A DNA stretch of 64,000 nucleotides, taken from Hymenobacter sp. H14-R3 (GTDB taxonomy: Bacteria > Bacteroidota > Bacteroidia > Cytophagales > Hymenobacteraceae). Shown in pieces: positions 25,565-33,459 of the stretch. The DNA is taken from the NCBI RefSeq assembly GCF_030063445.1, contig NZ_JASITD010000019.1, forward strand, positions 1-64,000. Reading direction: 5' to 3'. The position numbers and the translations under genes were made by a program. How positions within the stretch are numbered: the first letter of the stretch is position 1; the number at the start of each line of letters is the position of its first letter. The notes under the pieces are model-generated. The model had not been told where the DNA came from. It did not search any database and worked only from the letters and a program-made list of their open reading frames with translations.

Positions 25565-25891
25565 TTATTCGCCCAGCAGCGGCCCGGTGCCTTGCAGAAA
25601 ATGCTCTAGCTGCTCGGCTCGGGCAGTTTCGCGGGCCAGTGCGGCTTGCAGGCCCAGCAGGCGCTGGCGCATGAGTAGTACCAGGTCGATGGCCTCGGGG
25701 GCCAAGCCGAGGCCGTGATGCAGGCGCGCCAGGCGCGGCAGCAGCTCGTCGGGCTCCTCTACCTCAATGGTATCGGGGGCGGGGGCGGGGCGCAGCAGGC
25801 CGAGCTCCACAAATTGGTGCAGCTCGGCCCGGCCCAGGCCGTAGCGGGTGTCACACTCCTGAAAAGTGAGCAGTAAAACGCGGGTAGGCAT
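25565..25891 (-). CDS. cbpM: Chaperone modulator CbpM-like protein
   Basis: 108 aa from the ATG at 25891. MerR-like fold with a helix-turn-helix-type N-terminus and a Leu-rich coiled C-terminus (LRMRQRLLG-type helices), matching CbpM, which binds and inhibits the J-protein CbpA. It lies 78 bases after cbpA on the same strand, the arrangement known for this pair. Confidence 0.8.
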   Translation of the reverse strand: MPTRVLLLTFQECDTRYGLGRAELHQFVELGLLRPAPAPDTIEVEEPDELLPRLARLHHGLGLAPEAIDLVLLMRQRLLGLQAALARETARAEQLEHFLQGTGPLLGE

Positions 25892-25969
25892 AATGCTAAC
25901 TGATTACGGATGGAGAATTGGCCGCTGCTTATTTTCGCAGCTTATTAATAACCAATAAGATGAGGCATT

Positions 25970-26887
25970 TTAGTCTTCGCCGCGCAGCTTGGCCAACTGG
26001 TGCAGCAGCTCGCGCTCGGCGTCGGTGAGGTCGGTGGGTAGTTGCACGTTGAGGCGCAGGTAGAGGTCGCCGTGCTGGCCCTCCTGGCGGTACACGGGGA
26101 AGCCTTTGCCGCGCAGGCGCAGGCGGCTGCCGTTGGCAGTTTCGGGCTTGAGCTTGATTTTGACTGGGCCGCCGAGGGTTTCTACCGTTTGCTCGCCGCC
26201 GAGCAGGGCGCGGTAGAGGGGCACGAGCACATCCTGGGTGAGGTCGTCGCCGGTGCGGGCGTAGCGGGCGTCGGGCGCAATGCGCAGCGTGATGAGCAGC
26301 GCGCCGCTGGGGCCACCGTTGCGGCCGGGGCCACCCTGGTCGCGCAGCCGGATGGTCTGCCCATCAGTAACGCCCGGCTGAATGGTAATGCGCAGGTTTT
26401 TGCCATTTACCGTGATGGTGCGCGGGCCGCCGGCGAAGGCTTCGGCCAGCGTAAGCTCCAGCTCGGCCTGGTAGTCTTGGCCCGCACCGGGCCGGCTGCT
26501 GCGCCCGCCGCCGCCCATGCCGCCGAAGATGGAGCTAAAGAAATCGGAAAAATCTTCGCCCTGTCCCCCGCTCCCGCCGTTGTCCTGGGCATACTGGTTC
26601 CAGTCGAAGCCACCCGCGCCGGGGCTGGCCCCGGGGCTGCGCCGGCCGCCCTGCTGCTGGTAGCGCTGGTAGTCGGCGGCCATCTGGTCGTATTTCTGGC
26701 GCTTTTCGGTGTCCGACAGCACCTCATTGGCCTCGTTGGCTTCCTTGAACTTTTGCTCGGCTGTGGCGTCGTTGGGGTTCACATCGGGGTGATACTGGCG
26801 GGCCAGCTTGCGGTACGCCTTCTTAATCTGCTCGGTAGTGGCCGTTTTTTCGACGCCCAGCGTTTTGTAATAATCTTTGTAATCCAT
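25970..26887 (-). CDS. cbpA: DnaJ-type co-chaperone CbpA
   Basis: 305 aa from the ATG at 26887. J-domain at residues 1-70 with the HPD motif (QYHPDVNPND), then a Gly/Ser/Arg-rich linker (GRRSPGASPGAGGFDWNQYA), then the two C-terminal substrate-binding beta domains. It lacks the Cys-rich zinc domain of DnaJ, hence CbpA/DnaJ type II. It stimulates DnaK and is probably regulated by CbpM encoded downstream. Confidence 0.9.
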   Translation of the reverse strand: MDYKDYYKTLGVEKTATTEQIKKAYRKLARQYHPDVNPNDATAEQKFKEANEANEVLSDTEKRQKYDQMAADYQRYQQQGGRRSPGASPGAGGFDWNQYAQDNGGSGGQGEDFSDFFSSIFGGMGGGGRSSRPGAGQDYQAELELTLAEAFAGGPRTITVNGKNLRITIQPGVTDGQTIRLRDQGGPGRNGGPSGALLITLRIAPDARYARTGDDLTQDVLVPLYRALLGGEQTVETLGGPVKIKLKPETANGSRLRLRGKGFPVYRQEGQHGDLYLRLNVQLPTDLTDAERELLHQLAKLRGED

Positions 26888-26994
26888 TATTTGGAGAGAA
26901 AGCAGGGGCACCACGAGCCGCCCTGTTGGTGCCCTAATTTAACGCAGAAAAAGGCTGCAGTGTTGAGTTGGGTGAATTGCACCGAGCGTAGTAA

Positions 26995-27011
26995 ATTTGT
27001 ATTTTACAAAT
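26995..27011. promoter_or_regulatory. Palindrome in the cbpA upstream region
   Basis: ATTTGTATTTTACAAAT: 7-base inverted repeat with a 3-base centre, an operator-like shape in an A/T-rich patch. It lies 108 bases upstream of cbpA and 148 bases before the divergent DUF6799 gene. No regulator can be assigned. Confidence 0.4.
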
Positions 27012-27158
27012 GACTGCCGCTATTCTGCCGAGTGCAAGTTAAGCTAGTTATAGTACCCGGCACAAGCGGCTTTCGGATAGCAGTTTTGGCACGATTTTGT
27101 AATTTACCAGCCGTATAGTACTCTTATTTTACTTCCAACTCAATTTTTTTCTTTTTCG

Positions 27159-27746
27159 ATGAAACTAGCTATGCCCGCCTTGTTGCTGGGTGGTTTGCTG
27201 CTTTTGGCGCAGCAGAGCCCGGCCCAAACTACCCCGCCCGCTACTACGCCGGCCGCCACTGCGCCTGCCCCACCCTCACCAGCGCAGCAGGCGGGGGCGC
27301 GCCGTACCCTGGCCCCGCGCCGGGTGGTAGCCCCGCGCCGCGCCGGGGCCACGCCCGCCGGCCGCCCTAAAACGAGCGGCGTAATGGCCAAGGATGGCCT
27401 TACCATGCAGGGGGGCCGCGTCGTGCTCACCGAACTGGGCCTCACCGCCCCCATTCAGCAGGATAAGCGCCTGCTCAACGGCACGGTAGTGACCACCAGC
27501 GGCCAGGTTAACGGCACCACTGGCACCACCACGCAGCTAGTGGAGGGCGACTACGTATCGCTCACCGGCCGCTTCACCAGCAAGCGCGAAATGGTAGAGG
27601 CCGACAGCGTGCGCAAGCTCGTAGACTACGACCTCAAGCACCCCGGCAAGCGCAAGGAGCTGGAAAAAGCTCGCGAAAAAGTAGAGAAGGAGCGCGAGAA
27701 AGCCGAGAAGGCCGCCGCTAAAGCCAAGGCCAAAGCCGGCCGCTAG
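27159..27746 (+). CDS. DUF6799-type secreted protein
   Basis: 195 aa from the ATG at 27159. Signal peptide (LLLGGLLLLAQQSPAQT), a Pro/Ala/Thr-rich linker of about 50 aa, then a core resembling DUF6799 (GVMAKDGLTMQGGRVVL, GTVVTTSGQVNG), and a highly charged Lys/Glu/Ala helical tail (about 170-195, KAREKVEKEREKAEKAA). Function unknown. Its stop overlaps the end of the convergent small gene by four bases. Confidence 0.75.
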   Translation: MKLAMPALLLGGLLLLAQQSPAQTTPPATTPAATAPAPPSPAQQAGARRTLAPRRVVAPRRAGATPAGRPKTSGVMAKDGLTMQGGRVVLTELGLTAPIQQDKRLLNGTVVTTSGQVNGTTGTTTQLVEGDYVSLTGRFTSKREMVEADSVRKLVDYDLKHPGKRKELEKAREKVEKEREKAEKAAAKAKAKAGR

Positions 27747-27940
27747 CGCTCGGTAAAGCTCACGAGCACGGCCACGCCGGCCGCATCGTCACGGGCTTCC
27801 ACTACTTCATCAATCACGTACTGGATTTCGGATTCGGACCAGTCTTCGGCCTCGGCGGCGCGCACAAAGTTGTCGAGGGCGGCAAAGCGATTGGCGCCGG
27901 CGGGCGGCGACCACACGAGGTACTTCTGATTCTTTTTCAT
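27743..27940 (-). CDS. Small conserved-looking protein, unknown function
   Basis: 65 aa from the ATG at 27940. Acidic, probably helical (FVRAAEAEDWSESEIQYVID). No signal peptide and no membrane segment. No family recognised. The stop overlaps that of the DUF6799 gene by four bases, tail to tail. Confidence 0.6.
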   Translation of the reverse strand: MKKNQKYLVWSPPAGANRFAALDNFVRAAEAEDWSESEIQYVIDEVVEARDDAAGVAVLVSFTER

Positions 27941-27967
27941 ACTGCGAAGATGGCACTCAATGCTTAG

Positions 27968-28039
27968 AGCCGTTAGCTTTTAGCTACTAGCTGTTATCTA
28001 TCATCCTGGCTAACAGCTAGTAGCTAAAAGCTAACGGCT
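27968..28039. repeat. TAGCT-rich dispersed palindrome, copy 2
   Basis: Perfect 29-base arms (27968-27996 and 28011-28039) beginning AGCCGTTAGCTTTTAGCTAC, with a 14-base centre. Same family as the elements near 7100, 37190 and 58000. It lies upstream of the 65-aa gene and just after the RlpA gene. Confidence 0.95.
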
Positions 28040-28056
28040 TACCACCTGGCGGCCTT

Positions 28057-28473
28057 TTAGCGGCCGGTGGGGCCCATGTGCAGCACCTTGAGCTGCACCG
28101 GCACCACGCCGGCATCAAGCAGGTCGAGCTTGCGGGCGGCGCGCTTCGACACATCCACGATGCGGCCTTTTACGTGCGGGCCACGGTCGTTCACCACCAC
28201 GTTTACCGAGTGGCCGTTGCGGGTATTAGTCACTTTTACCTTGGTGCCGAAGGGCAGCGTGTTGTGGGCCGCCGTGAGCTGGCCGGGCCGGTAGGGCGCG
28301 CCGCTGGCCGTGGGCCGGCCAGCAAATTTATCGGCGTAATACGAGCCCTGGCCCGACTGTGTAAAGGCCGATTTACTGCCGCCACAGGCAGTTAAGCTCA
28401 GCAATAACACACTTATAGAGAGTTGCTTACAAAAATTAACTTGCCGGGCAATGTGCATAATTAAGGTGTTCAT
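28057..28473 (-). CDS. RlpA family septal ring lytic transglycosylase-like lipoprotein
   Basis: 138 aa from the ATG at 28473; another ATG follows at 28458. The signal peptide ends in LLLSLTAC (lipobox). The double-psi beta-barrel domain shows GQGSYYADKFAGRPTASG, the FGTKVKVTN segment, NDRGPHVKGRIVDVSKRAA with the catalytic-type Asp residues, and the end VPVQLKVL. RlpA cleaves naked glycan strands at the septum. It lacks the C-terminal SPOR domain of E. coli RlpA. A longer open frame reaches 29199 but runs through two other genes. Confidence 0.85.
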   Translation of the reverse strand: MNTLIMHIARQVNFCKQLSISVLLLSLTACGGSKSAFTQSGQGSYYADKFAGRPTASGAPYRPGQLTAAHNTLPFGTKVKVTNTRNGHSVNVVVNDRGPHVKGRIVDVSKRAARKLDLLDAGVVPVQLKVLHMGPTGR

Positions 28474-28557
28474 GTGGTGTTCACGCGGGGTACCAGAATA
28501 AAGCAGCATCTTTCGGTCGAAATCACTTTCTTCCTCCCTCCTCTTTACCCCCGCCCC

Positions 28558-28815
28558 ATGAAAAATACGTTGAAACTCGTTGCTGGTCTTGCTTTGTCGG
28601 GCCTTTTCTTCACCGCCAACGCCCAAACCGCACCCATGCAAACCACCCCCATGCAGGACGGCAAAATGGCCGATGGAAAGATGATGGATGGCAGCATGAA
28701 GGACGGCAAAATGAAGGATGGCAAAATGAAAGGTGGCAAAATGCACAAGGAAAAAATGAACGGCAAAATGTCGAAAGACAAAATGGGCGACGACAAGATG
28801 AAGGCCAAAATGTAG
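28558..28815 (+). CDS. Secreted Met/Lys/Asp-repeat protein (MxKDx-like)
   Basis: 85 aa from the ATG at 28558 with a signal peptide (KLVAGLALSGLFFTANAQT). The rest is almost only Met, Lys, Asp and Gly, in short repeats such as MKDGKMKDGKMKGGKM and MSKDKMGDDKM. This resembles the pentapeptide MXKDX repeat proteins, which are small exported proteins of unknown role. The regular Met spacing would allow soft-metal binding, but that is a guess. It is divergent from the RlpA gene. Confidence 0.8.
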   Translation: MKNTLKLVAGLALSGLFFTANAQTAPMQTTPMQDGKMADGKMMDGSMKDGKMKDGKMKGGKMHKEKMNGKMSKDKMGDDKMKAKM

Positions 28816-28823
28816 GTCTCTGG

Positions 28824-29753
28824 CTAGCGCTGCACTAGTTCGGCCGTTCGGCCCGACTGCTTTAGAGAGCGGCGGGGCCGAACGGTTTTTTTGCGGGTAA
28901 CCGGCACTGGCGCGGCCGGCGGCGGGGCGGGCTCCGCTATTTGCAAAGCTTGCAGCGCCGCGTAGCTGCCCTGAAACACGTTGAAATCGACCGTCCCCCG
29001 AATGCCTGGCACGTAGGCCTCGTCGGAGTGCTGCCAGATAATCCAGCGCTCGGCGGGCAGGGCGGGGTGGGCCACCTCGTAGTGGGCCAGCCACAGCGGG
29101 TAGTCGTCGAAGTGCCCGGCCAGGTAGTGGCGGTAAAAGGCGTAGTTGGAATACAGGATGGGCCGCACCTTGTAGTGGGCCTCCACGGCCGTGAGCCACT
29201 GCCGGATTTCGCGGCGCATTTCGGCCACATCGTGAAACTTGGGGGCCTCCACGTCGAGTACCGGGGGCAGGTCGCCGGGCCGCAGCGGCACCGTGGCAAT
29301 AAAGAGCGCCGCCTGCTGGCCGCCGTCGCGGTTGGGCTGAAAGTAGTGGTAGGCCCCACTAAGAATACCGGCCGCCCGCGCCGCGCGCCAGTTGCGCCGG
29401 AAGCGGGCATCACGCATGGCCCCGCCCTCACTGGCCTTGATGAACGCGAAGCGCACCCCCTGCTGCGCCACCCGCGGCCAGTCGATGCGCCCCTGGTAGG
29501 CCGACACATCAATGCCGTGCACCGAGTAGCCGGCCAGCAGCGGTGTGCGCTCGTGGCCCGTGAGGTAGCGTGCCGTGAGCGTGGCCCAGGTGCGGCGCAC
29601 GTAGCGGTTGAGGGGCCGCTGGTGGCGCAAATAGTAGGTGCCGGCCCCAAGTAATCCCAACAGCAGGCCCGCCAGCACCCAGCGCCGCCAGCCCCGGCGC
29701 GGGGCCGGGGGCGGCGCGGTGGCCGGGGCAGCGAGTGGGAGCGGAACGAGCAT
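28824..29753 (-). CDS. GH25 family lysozyme
   Basis: 309 aa from the ATG at 29753. An N-terminal membrane segment (WVLAGLLLGLLGAGTYYL) after a proline-rich start would anchor it in the inner membrane. The glycoside hydrolase 25 domain has GIDVSAYQGRIDW, FAFIKASEGG, the acidic PPVLDVE, and near the end IIWQHSDEAYVPG and TVDFNVF. GH25 enzymes cut the glycan of peptidoglycan. A basic tail follows (RKKTVRPRRSLKQSGR). It may act in wall remodelling together with the nearby RlpA protein. Confidence 0.9.
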   Translation of the reverse strand: MLVPLPLAAPATAPPPAPRRGWRRWVLAGLLLGLLGAGTYYLRHQRPLNRYVRRTWATLTARYLTGHERTPLLAGYSVHGIDVSAYQGRIDWPRVAQQGVRFAFIKASEGGAMRDARFRRNWRAARAAGILSGAYHYFQPNRDGGQQAALFIATVPLRPGDLPPVLDVEAPKFHDVAEMRREIRQWLTAVEAHYKVRPILYSNYAFYRHYLAGHFDDYPLWLAHYEVAHPALPAERWIIWQHSDEAYVPGIRGTVDFNVFQGSYAALQALQIAEPAPPPAAPVPVTRKKTVRPRRSLKQSGRTAELVQR

Positions 29754-29874
29754 AGGCAGGGGCAGCAAGCCAAAAATAACGCACGGCTGGCCGCCCCGCG
29801 TATGTCGGCCGGGGCCGTAGCTTGCAAGCTTAAAGCCGGGTTGCTTGTTTCCGGTTCCTTTCCTCCCCTTACTT

Positions 29875-30135
29875 ATGCCCGACGCGCGCGATGCCAACGG
29901 CCATCTAATCCGTGAGTTACACGGCGTAACGCTGGCCAGTATCCTGGAATACCTGGTGGCCCACTATGGCTTCCCGGCTCTCGACGAGCGGCTCAAGCTG
30001 AATTGCTTTGCTGTGAACCCGAGTATAAAATCCAGCCTCACCTTTTTGCGCCGCACCGACTGGGCGCGGGCCAAGGTCGAGGCCCTGTACATTAGCCTGC
30101 GCACAGCCGAGACGCTGGGTAAGCCCTTACCATAA
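29875..30135 (+). CDS. VF530 family DNA-binding protein
   Basis: 86 aa from the ATG at 29875, matching VF530/DUF2132: LHGVTLASILEYLVAHYGF, NCFAVNPSIKSSLTFLRRT, WARAKVEALYI. The family has an HMG-like or helical DNA-binding fold by structure; its role is not known. The ten residues of open frame upstream are not conserved. Confidence 0.88.
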   Translation: MPDARDANGHLIRELHGVTLASILEYLVAHYGFPALDERLKLNCFAVNPSIKSSLTFLRRTDWARAKVEALYISLRTAETLGKPLP

Positions 30136-30165
30136 TTTACTATCAATCAATTTATTATCTAATAA

Positions 30166-30489
30166 ATGGCTGAGCTAAGCGAAAAATCGGGCCCGGTGGC
30201 GCTGCTGGTGGGGCTGGCTGGCTTCGTGGCCTTCGAGGTGGGGGCCTACTACGTGCTGCGCTTCGTGACCTCGGGCCTGGGCGAGGCCAACCAAATGCAG
30301 CCCGACAATACCATTGTTAGCAACTGGGTCAAAACGGTGGCGTTTCTGGTACTGCACTTGGCGCTGGTGCTCGCCGCCGTGCTGGTGCTCAGCAACAAAC
30401 TGCCGCGCCGCTACCGCGGGCAGGTAATCGGCTGGCTTTTCCTAAGCTTATTAACGGGCTTTATCCTGCTCATTCCGCTATTCCATTAA
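30166..30489 (+). CDS. Small membrane protein, unknown function
   Basis: 107 aa from the ATG at 30166 with three membrane segments (about 10-35, 58-78 and 88-106; VALLVGLAGFVAFEVGAYYV, TVAFLVLHLALVLAAVLVL, VIGWLFLSLLTGFILLIPLF). No family recognised. It starts 30 bases after the VF530 gene and may be co-transcribed. Confidence 0.65.
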   Translation: MAELSEKSGPVALLVGLAGFVAFEVGAYYVLRFVTSGLGEANQMQPDNTIVSNWVKTVAFLVLHLALVLAAVLVLSNKLPRRYRGQVIGWLFLSLLTGFILLIPLFH

Positions 30490-30522
30490 GAGCAGCAATC
30501 AGCCAAAAAGCGCCCGTAAGAA

Positions 30523-30552
30523 TCAGCGCAATCTGTCTAAATCTGCGATTAC
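30523..30552 (+). repeat. Second copy of the AATCAGCG..TCTGCGATT repeat
   Basis: Thirty bases identical to 22721-22750 (starts AATCAGCGCAATCTGTCTAA). Here it follows the small membrane protein gene; at the other place it precedes the YcxB-like gene. Confidence 0.85.
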
Positions 30553-30602
30553 ATAACAAAGCCCCTGCTCGCGCAGAGGCCTCAAGAGGGTGGAAACAGG
30601 GG

Positions 30603-30656
30603 TGCCGGTCGGTCCCGGCGTTATCGCGGTAGAGTAGGTGGCCGGTCGGTCCCGGC
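30603..30656. repeat. Direct repeat GCCGGTCGGTCCCGGC
   Basis: Two copies of a 16-base, partly palindromic unit about 38 bases apart, directly downstream of the Hsp20 gene. No gene here. Confidence 0.7.
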
Positions 30657-30678
30657 CATATCAACGGGCCGGGCAGCC

Positions 30679-31068
30679 TTAGCTGCCCGGCTGCGTGTCA
30701 ATCTCGCGGGGCTGGTTGGCCTCCGCATCGCGGAATGGAATAGCCACGCGCAACTCGCCGCCTTCGTGGGTGGCGTTGATGGCTGTGAGGTCGAGGTTTT
30801 GAGGCAGGTCCAGGGTCTGCACAAACAGCGGCGCGGCCAACTGGTCCTCGGGGCCGTGGCGGTATTCGCCGTACACGGTGAGGTGGTTGTCTTTGAGTAC
30901 TACGTGGAAGCTTTCGGCCGGCACGCCGGGCATGGCCACGTGCAGCACCACGCCCTTGGGGCGCTGGTTCACGCGCAAAGTAGGCTGGGCCACCCCGCCG
31001 CCGATGGTGTTCAACAGGTCGAGTTGGGGAGCGATAGTACGGATAAACTCGCGGCTGATAAGTTTCAT
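30679..31068 (-). CDS. Hsp20/alpha-crystallin family protein
   Basis: 129 aa from the ATG at 31068. The alpha-crystallin domain is seen from about residue 35 (VVLHVAMPGVPAESFHVVLK, LTVYGEY) to the second strand pair (GELRVAIPF). It would act as an ATP-independent holdase for unfolding proteins. Short N-terminal arm; the usual C-terminal I-x-I motif is absent, the tail being REIDTQPGS. No CIRCE or heat-shock operator is visible upstream. Confidence 0.85.
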   Translation of the reverse strand: MKLISREFIRTIAPQLDLLNTIGGGVAQPTLRVNQRPKGVVLHVAMPGVPAESFHVVLKDNHLTVYGEYRHGPEDQLAAPLFVQTLDLPQNLDLTAINATHEGGELRVAIPFRDAEANQPREIDTQPGS

Positions 31069-31237
31069 AATAATTAGCCTTATTAGGTGGCTTCGGGCGT
31101 AGTAATACAAACCCCGTACCACCCTACAAGAATAGCTAACTAAGCTGATTTTCAGACCTTATGACCGCTTATTAATCAGCCTTTTACCCTAGCGGTGACA
31201 CCTTGGCTGAAAGCCCGCCGATGTGGCAGATTTATTG

Positions 31238-31394
31238 GATTGAGAAGGAGGAATTGGTGGGACACGCCCGTCATTACGAGCACAGTGAAGCAATCGCATC
31301 CGAACGATGTCGGGCGGATATCGTGCCGGTGCGATTGCTTCGCTGTGCTCGCAATGACGGGCGTGTTCTACCAATTCCTCCCTCCCCCTTCAAT
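31238..31394. repeat. Long palindromic repeat (GTCATTACGAGC type)
   Basis: Outer arms (ATTGAGAAGGAGGAATTGGT and the complement of the right end) plus an inner stem around ACGCCCGTCATTACGAGCAC give a nearly complete hairpin of about 155 bases. Same family as 3171-3307. Its right end touches the stop codon of the barrel-protein gene. Confidence 0.9.
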
Positions 31395-33289
31395 CAAAAC
31401 CGGCTCGTGAGGCCGAAATGGACCTTGGAATTTGACAGCGAGAAGCCAGTGTTCAGAAACTCCGAGCGGCCCACTGAATAAACGAACTGAAACAGGCCCG
31501 CCGCCGTGCGGAAGCTCAGGCCCGCGCCCAGGCCGGTGGGCTTGTCGAGGGCGCGGCTGCTGAGCAGCACCGGGTCGTAGGCGCGCAGCAGGGCCTGGTC
31601 GGCGAAGATAAATACGTAGCCCTCGGGGCCGGTGAACTGGCGTAGCTCCACAGTACCCACACCGTAGGCGTTGGTGTAGAACTGATTCTCGGTGAAGCCG
31701 CGCAGCGAGTTGAGGCCGCCCAGCCGAAACAGGTCGTTGAGGAAAAACTGCTGGTTGAACAGGCCCTCGCCGCGCGCCCGCACCAACAGCACGCCCTGCC
31801 GGCCCAACGGCCAGTAGCGCTCGGCCCGCCCGCCAAAGCTGTACTGCGTCGAGCGCAGCGCCAAGCCCGCGTACAGCGCCTCGCTGATGGAGGCATTGCG
31901 GCGGATAATCTTGGTACCCACCCCGCCCTGCGCGCTCACAAACAGGCCCCGGTGCGGAAAGTAAATATCATCAAGGTTGGCCCGCGAGTAGCCAAAGCCG
32001 TACGACGTGTACTCCGAATCGACGTAGTCAGGCAGCTTGGTTTGCTTGCTCGCTTTGTCGTAGGCCAAACTATCGAACAGCAGGCGCGAGCTGCGCTGCT
32101 CGGCGTAAAAGGTGAGCCGGCCAGCCCGCGCCGTGGGGTAGCTCACCTGCACCCGCGGCCGGATGGTGAGAAACGCGTCGTTCTGCTTATACAAATTAAA
32201 CGTGCCGCCCACCTCCAGCGGCGTACCGAAGATGTTGGGGTGCAGATAGTTGAAGTCGAACAGCTGCGACAGCGCATCGACCTTGCGCCACTGCAAGCCC
32301 ACTTGCTTGCCCCCACCGCGCAGGTTGCGCAGGTTGATGGTGACATCGCCCGTAAACTGCACCCCGCTGGCCCCGTTGGCATTGGGCAGCAGGCCCACAA
32401 TGGCATCGAACTGGTTGGACGGCCGCTCATCGAGCAGCAGATACACCCGCGCTTGGTTGCGGGCAAAGCGCACCTCGGGCACGGCGCGCAGGCGCACGTA
32501 GGGCAGCTGGCGCAGCAGGGCGGCGGCGGCATCTACGCGCTGCTGGCTGTAGGGCGTGCCGGGCGCAAGCTGCAGATACTTAGTGAGAAAGCGCTTCTTG
32601 GTTTTGCTGGTGCCCACTATTTGCAGCGAGTCGAAGTACACGGCCGGCCCGCGCTTGAGCACCACCCGGCCCGCAATGTCGCGGCCCGTGATGCGCAGCG
32701 AATCCAGGCCGATGGTGGCGAAGGGAAAGCCCTGGTTTTCGGCCTCCGTGAGCACGCGCTCTTGCAGGGCGGCCCAGTCGGCCGGGTGCCAGGGCGTGCG
32801 CCGAAAGAACTTTTCGCGGTAGCCGGCGCGGGTCAGCAGGCCATCGCCGAGGTTGCCGTTGTGCAGGTAGGCCCAGCGAAATTGCTCGCCCACGTAGAGG
32901 CGCACCCGCACCGTGTCGCGGCCCCAGCGCATGTCGTCGGCCGAGGCCGTGAGGTAGGCGTCGGCCTGCAAGGCCAGCACCAGCTCGCGCACCGTGCGCA
33001 GCGCCGTGAGCGAGTCGGGCACCGTGGCGCGTGGGTGCAGGCGGCGCACGGTGGCCAGCCCAGCCGGCTCGGCTTCTATTTTGAGGAAGCGCGGGTGGCC
33101 CAGGCGGCGCGGCGCGGCGGGGGCCGTGGTGGGCGTGCCCACGGGCGGCAGCGGCGGCGAGGCCAGCCCCGGCGCGTTGGGCACGGCCACGCCCGGCCCG
33201 GCGTCGGGCGTTTGGGCGCGTAGCGGCCCGGCGGCGAGGCTCAGGGCCAGCCAGCAGCTCCACAGAAATAAGGTAGCGAGTCGGGCCAT
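31394..33289 (-). CDS. BamA/TamA family outer membrane protein
   Basis: 631 aa from the ATG at 33289. Signal peptide (LFLWSCWLALSLAAGPLRAQ), a Pro-rich linker, about three POTRA-like units (to about residue 280), then a 16-strand-type barrel with the family loop GGLNSLRGFTENQFYTNAYG and an aromatic C-terminal residue (HFGLTSRF), the signal used by the Bam machinery. Shorter than BamA and with fewer POTRA units, so it is closer to TamA or the smaller surface-antigen proteins of Bacteroidota. The exact client is unknown. Confidence 0.85.
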   Translation of the reverse strand: MARLATLFLWSCWLALSLAAGPLRAQTPDAGPGVAVPNAPGLASPPLPPVGTPTTAPAAPRRLGHPRFLKIEAEPAGLATVRRLHPRATVPDSLTALRTVRELVLALQADAYLTASADDMRWGRDTVRVRLYVGEQFRWAYLHNGNLGDGLLTRAGYREKFFRRTPWHPADWAALQERVLTEAENQGFPFATIGLDSLRITGRDIAGRVVLKRGPAVYFDSLQIVGTSKTKKRFLTKYLQLAPGTPYSQQRVDAAAALLRQLPYVRLRAVPEVRFARNQARVYLLLDERPSNQFDAIVGLLPNANGASGVQFTGDVTINLRNLRGGGKQVGLQWRKVDALSQLFDFNYLHPNIFGTPLEVGGTFNLYKQNDAFLTIRPRVQVSYPTARAGRLTFYAEQRSSRLLFDSLAYDKASKQTKLPDYVDSEYTSYGFGYSRANLDDIYFPHRGLFVSAQGGVGTKIIRRNASISEALYAGLALRSTQYSFGGRAERYWPLGRQGVLLVRARGEGLFNQQFFLNDLFRLGGLNSLRGFTENQFYTNAYGVGTVELRQFTGPEGYVFIFADQALLRAYDPVLLSSRALDKPTGLGAGLSFRTAAGLFQFVYSVGRSEFLNTGFSLSNSKVHFGLTSRF

Positions 33290-33350
33290 TGGTGGGAACG
33301 CAAACGCGCCGGGCGGTTTTTAATTTCAAGTGCCCGATTTTTGTGGGCGG

Positions 33351-33425
33351 CAGCGTGGAGGCGGCGAGTCCACGCGTGTCATTACCCGAGCATTACCACG
33401 CGCGGACTCATAAAGTCCACGCTAC
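33351..33425. repeat. Imperfect palindrome with AGCGTGGA / TCCACGCT ends
   Basis: Contains AGCGTGGA, GAGTCCACGCG, CACGCGCGGACTC and GTCCACGCT in mirrored order. The hairpin at 49069-49093 and the bases after it share these words, so this is another dispersed family. It lies upstream of hemW. Confidence 0.75.
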
Positions 33426-33459
33426 CATTCGCAAAAGTCGCGCTGTTATTCTATTCCTT

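Noticed and set aside
27085..27105. Sigma-54-like TGGCACGATTTTGTA before the DUF6799 gene
   Set aside because: The GG to GC spacing and the final GC of the consensus are wrong, and no enhancer-binding site is seen.
28474..29199. Open minus-strand frame extending the RlpA gene to 380 codons
   Set aside because: It runs antisense through the MxKDx gene and overlaps the lysozyme gene; the lipobox signal peptide starts at 28473.
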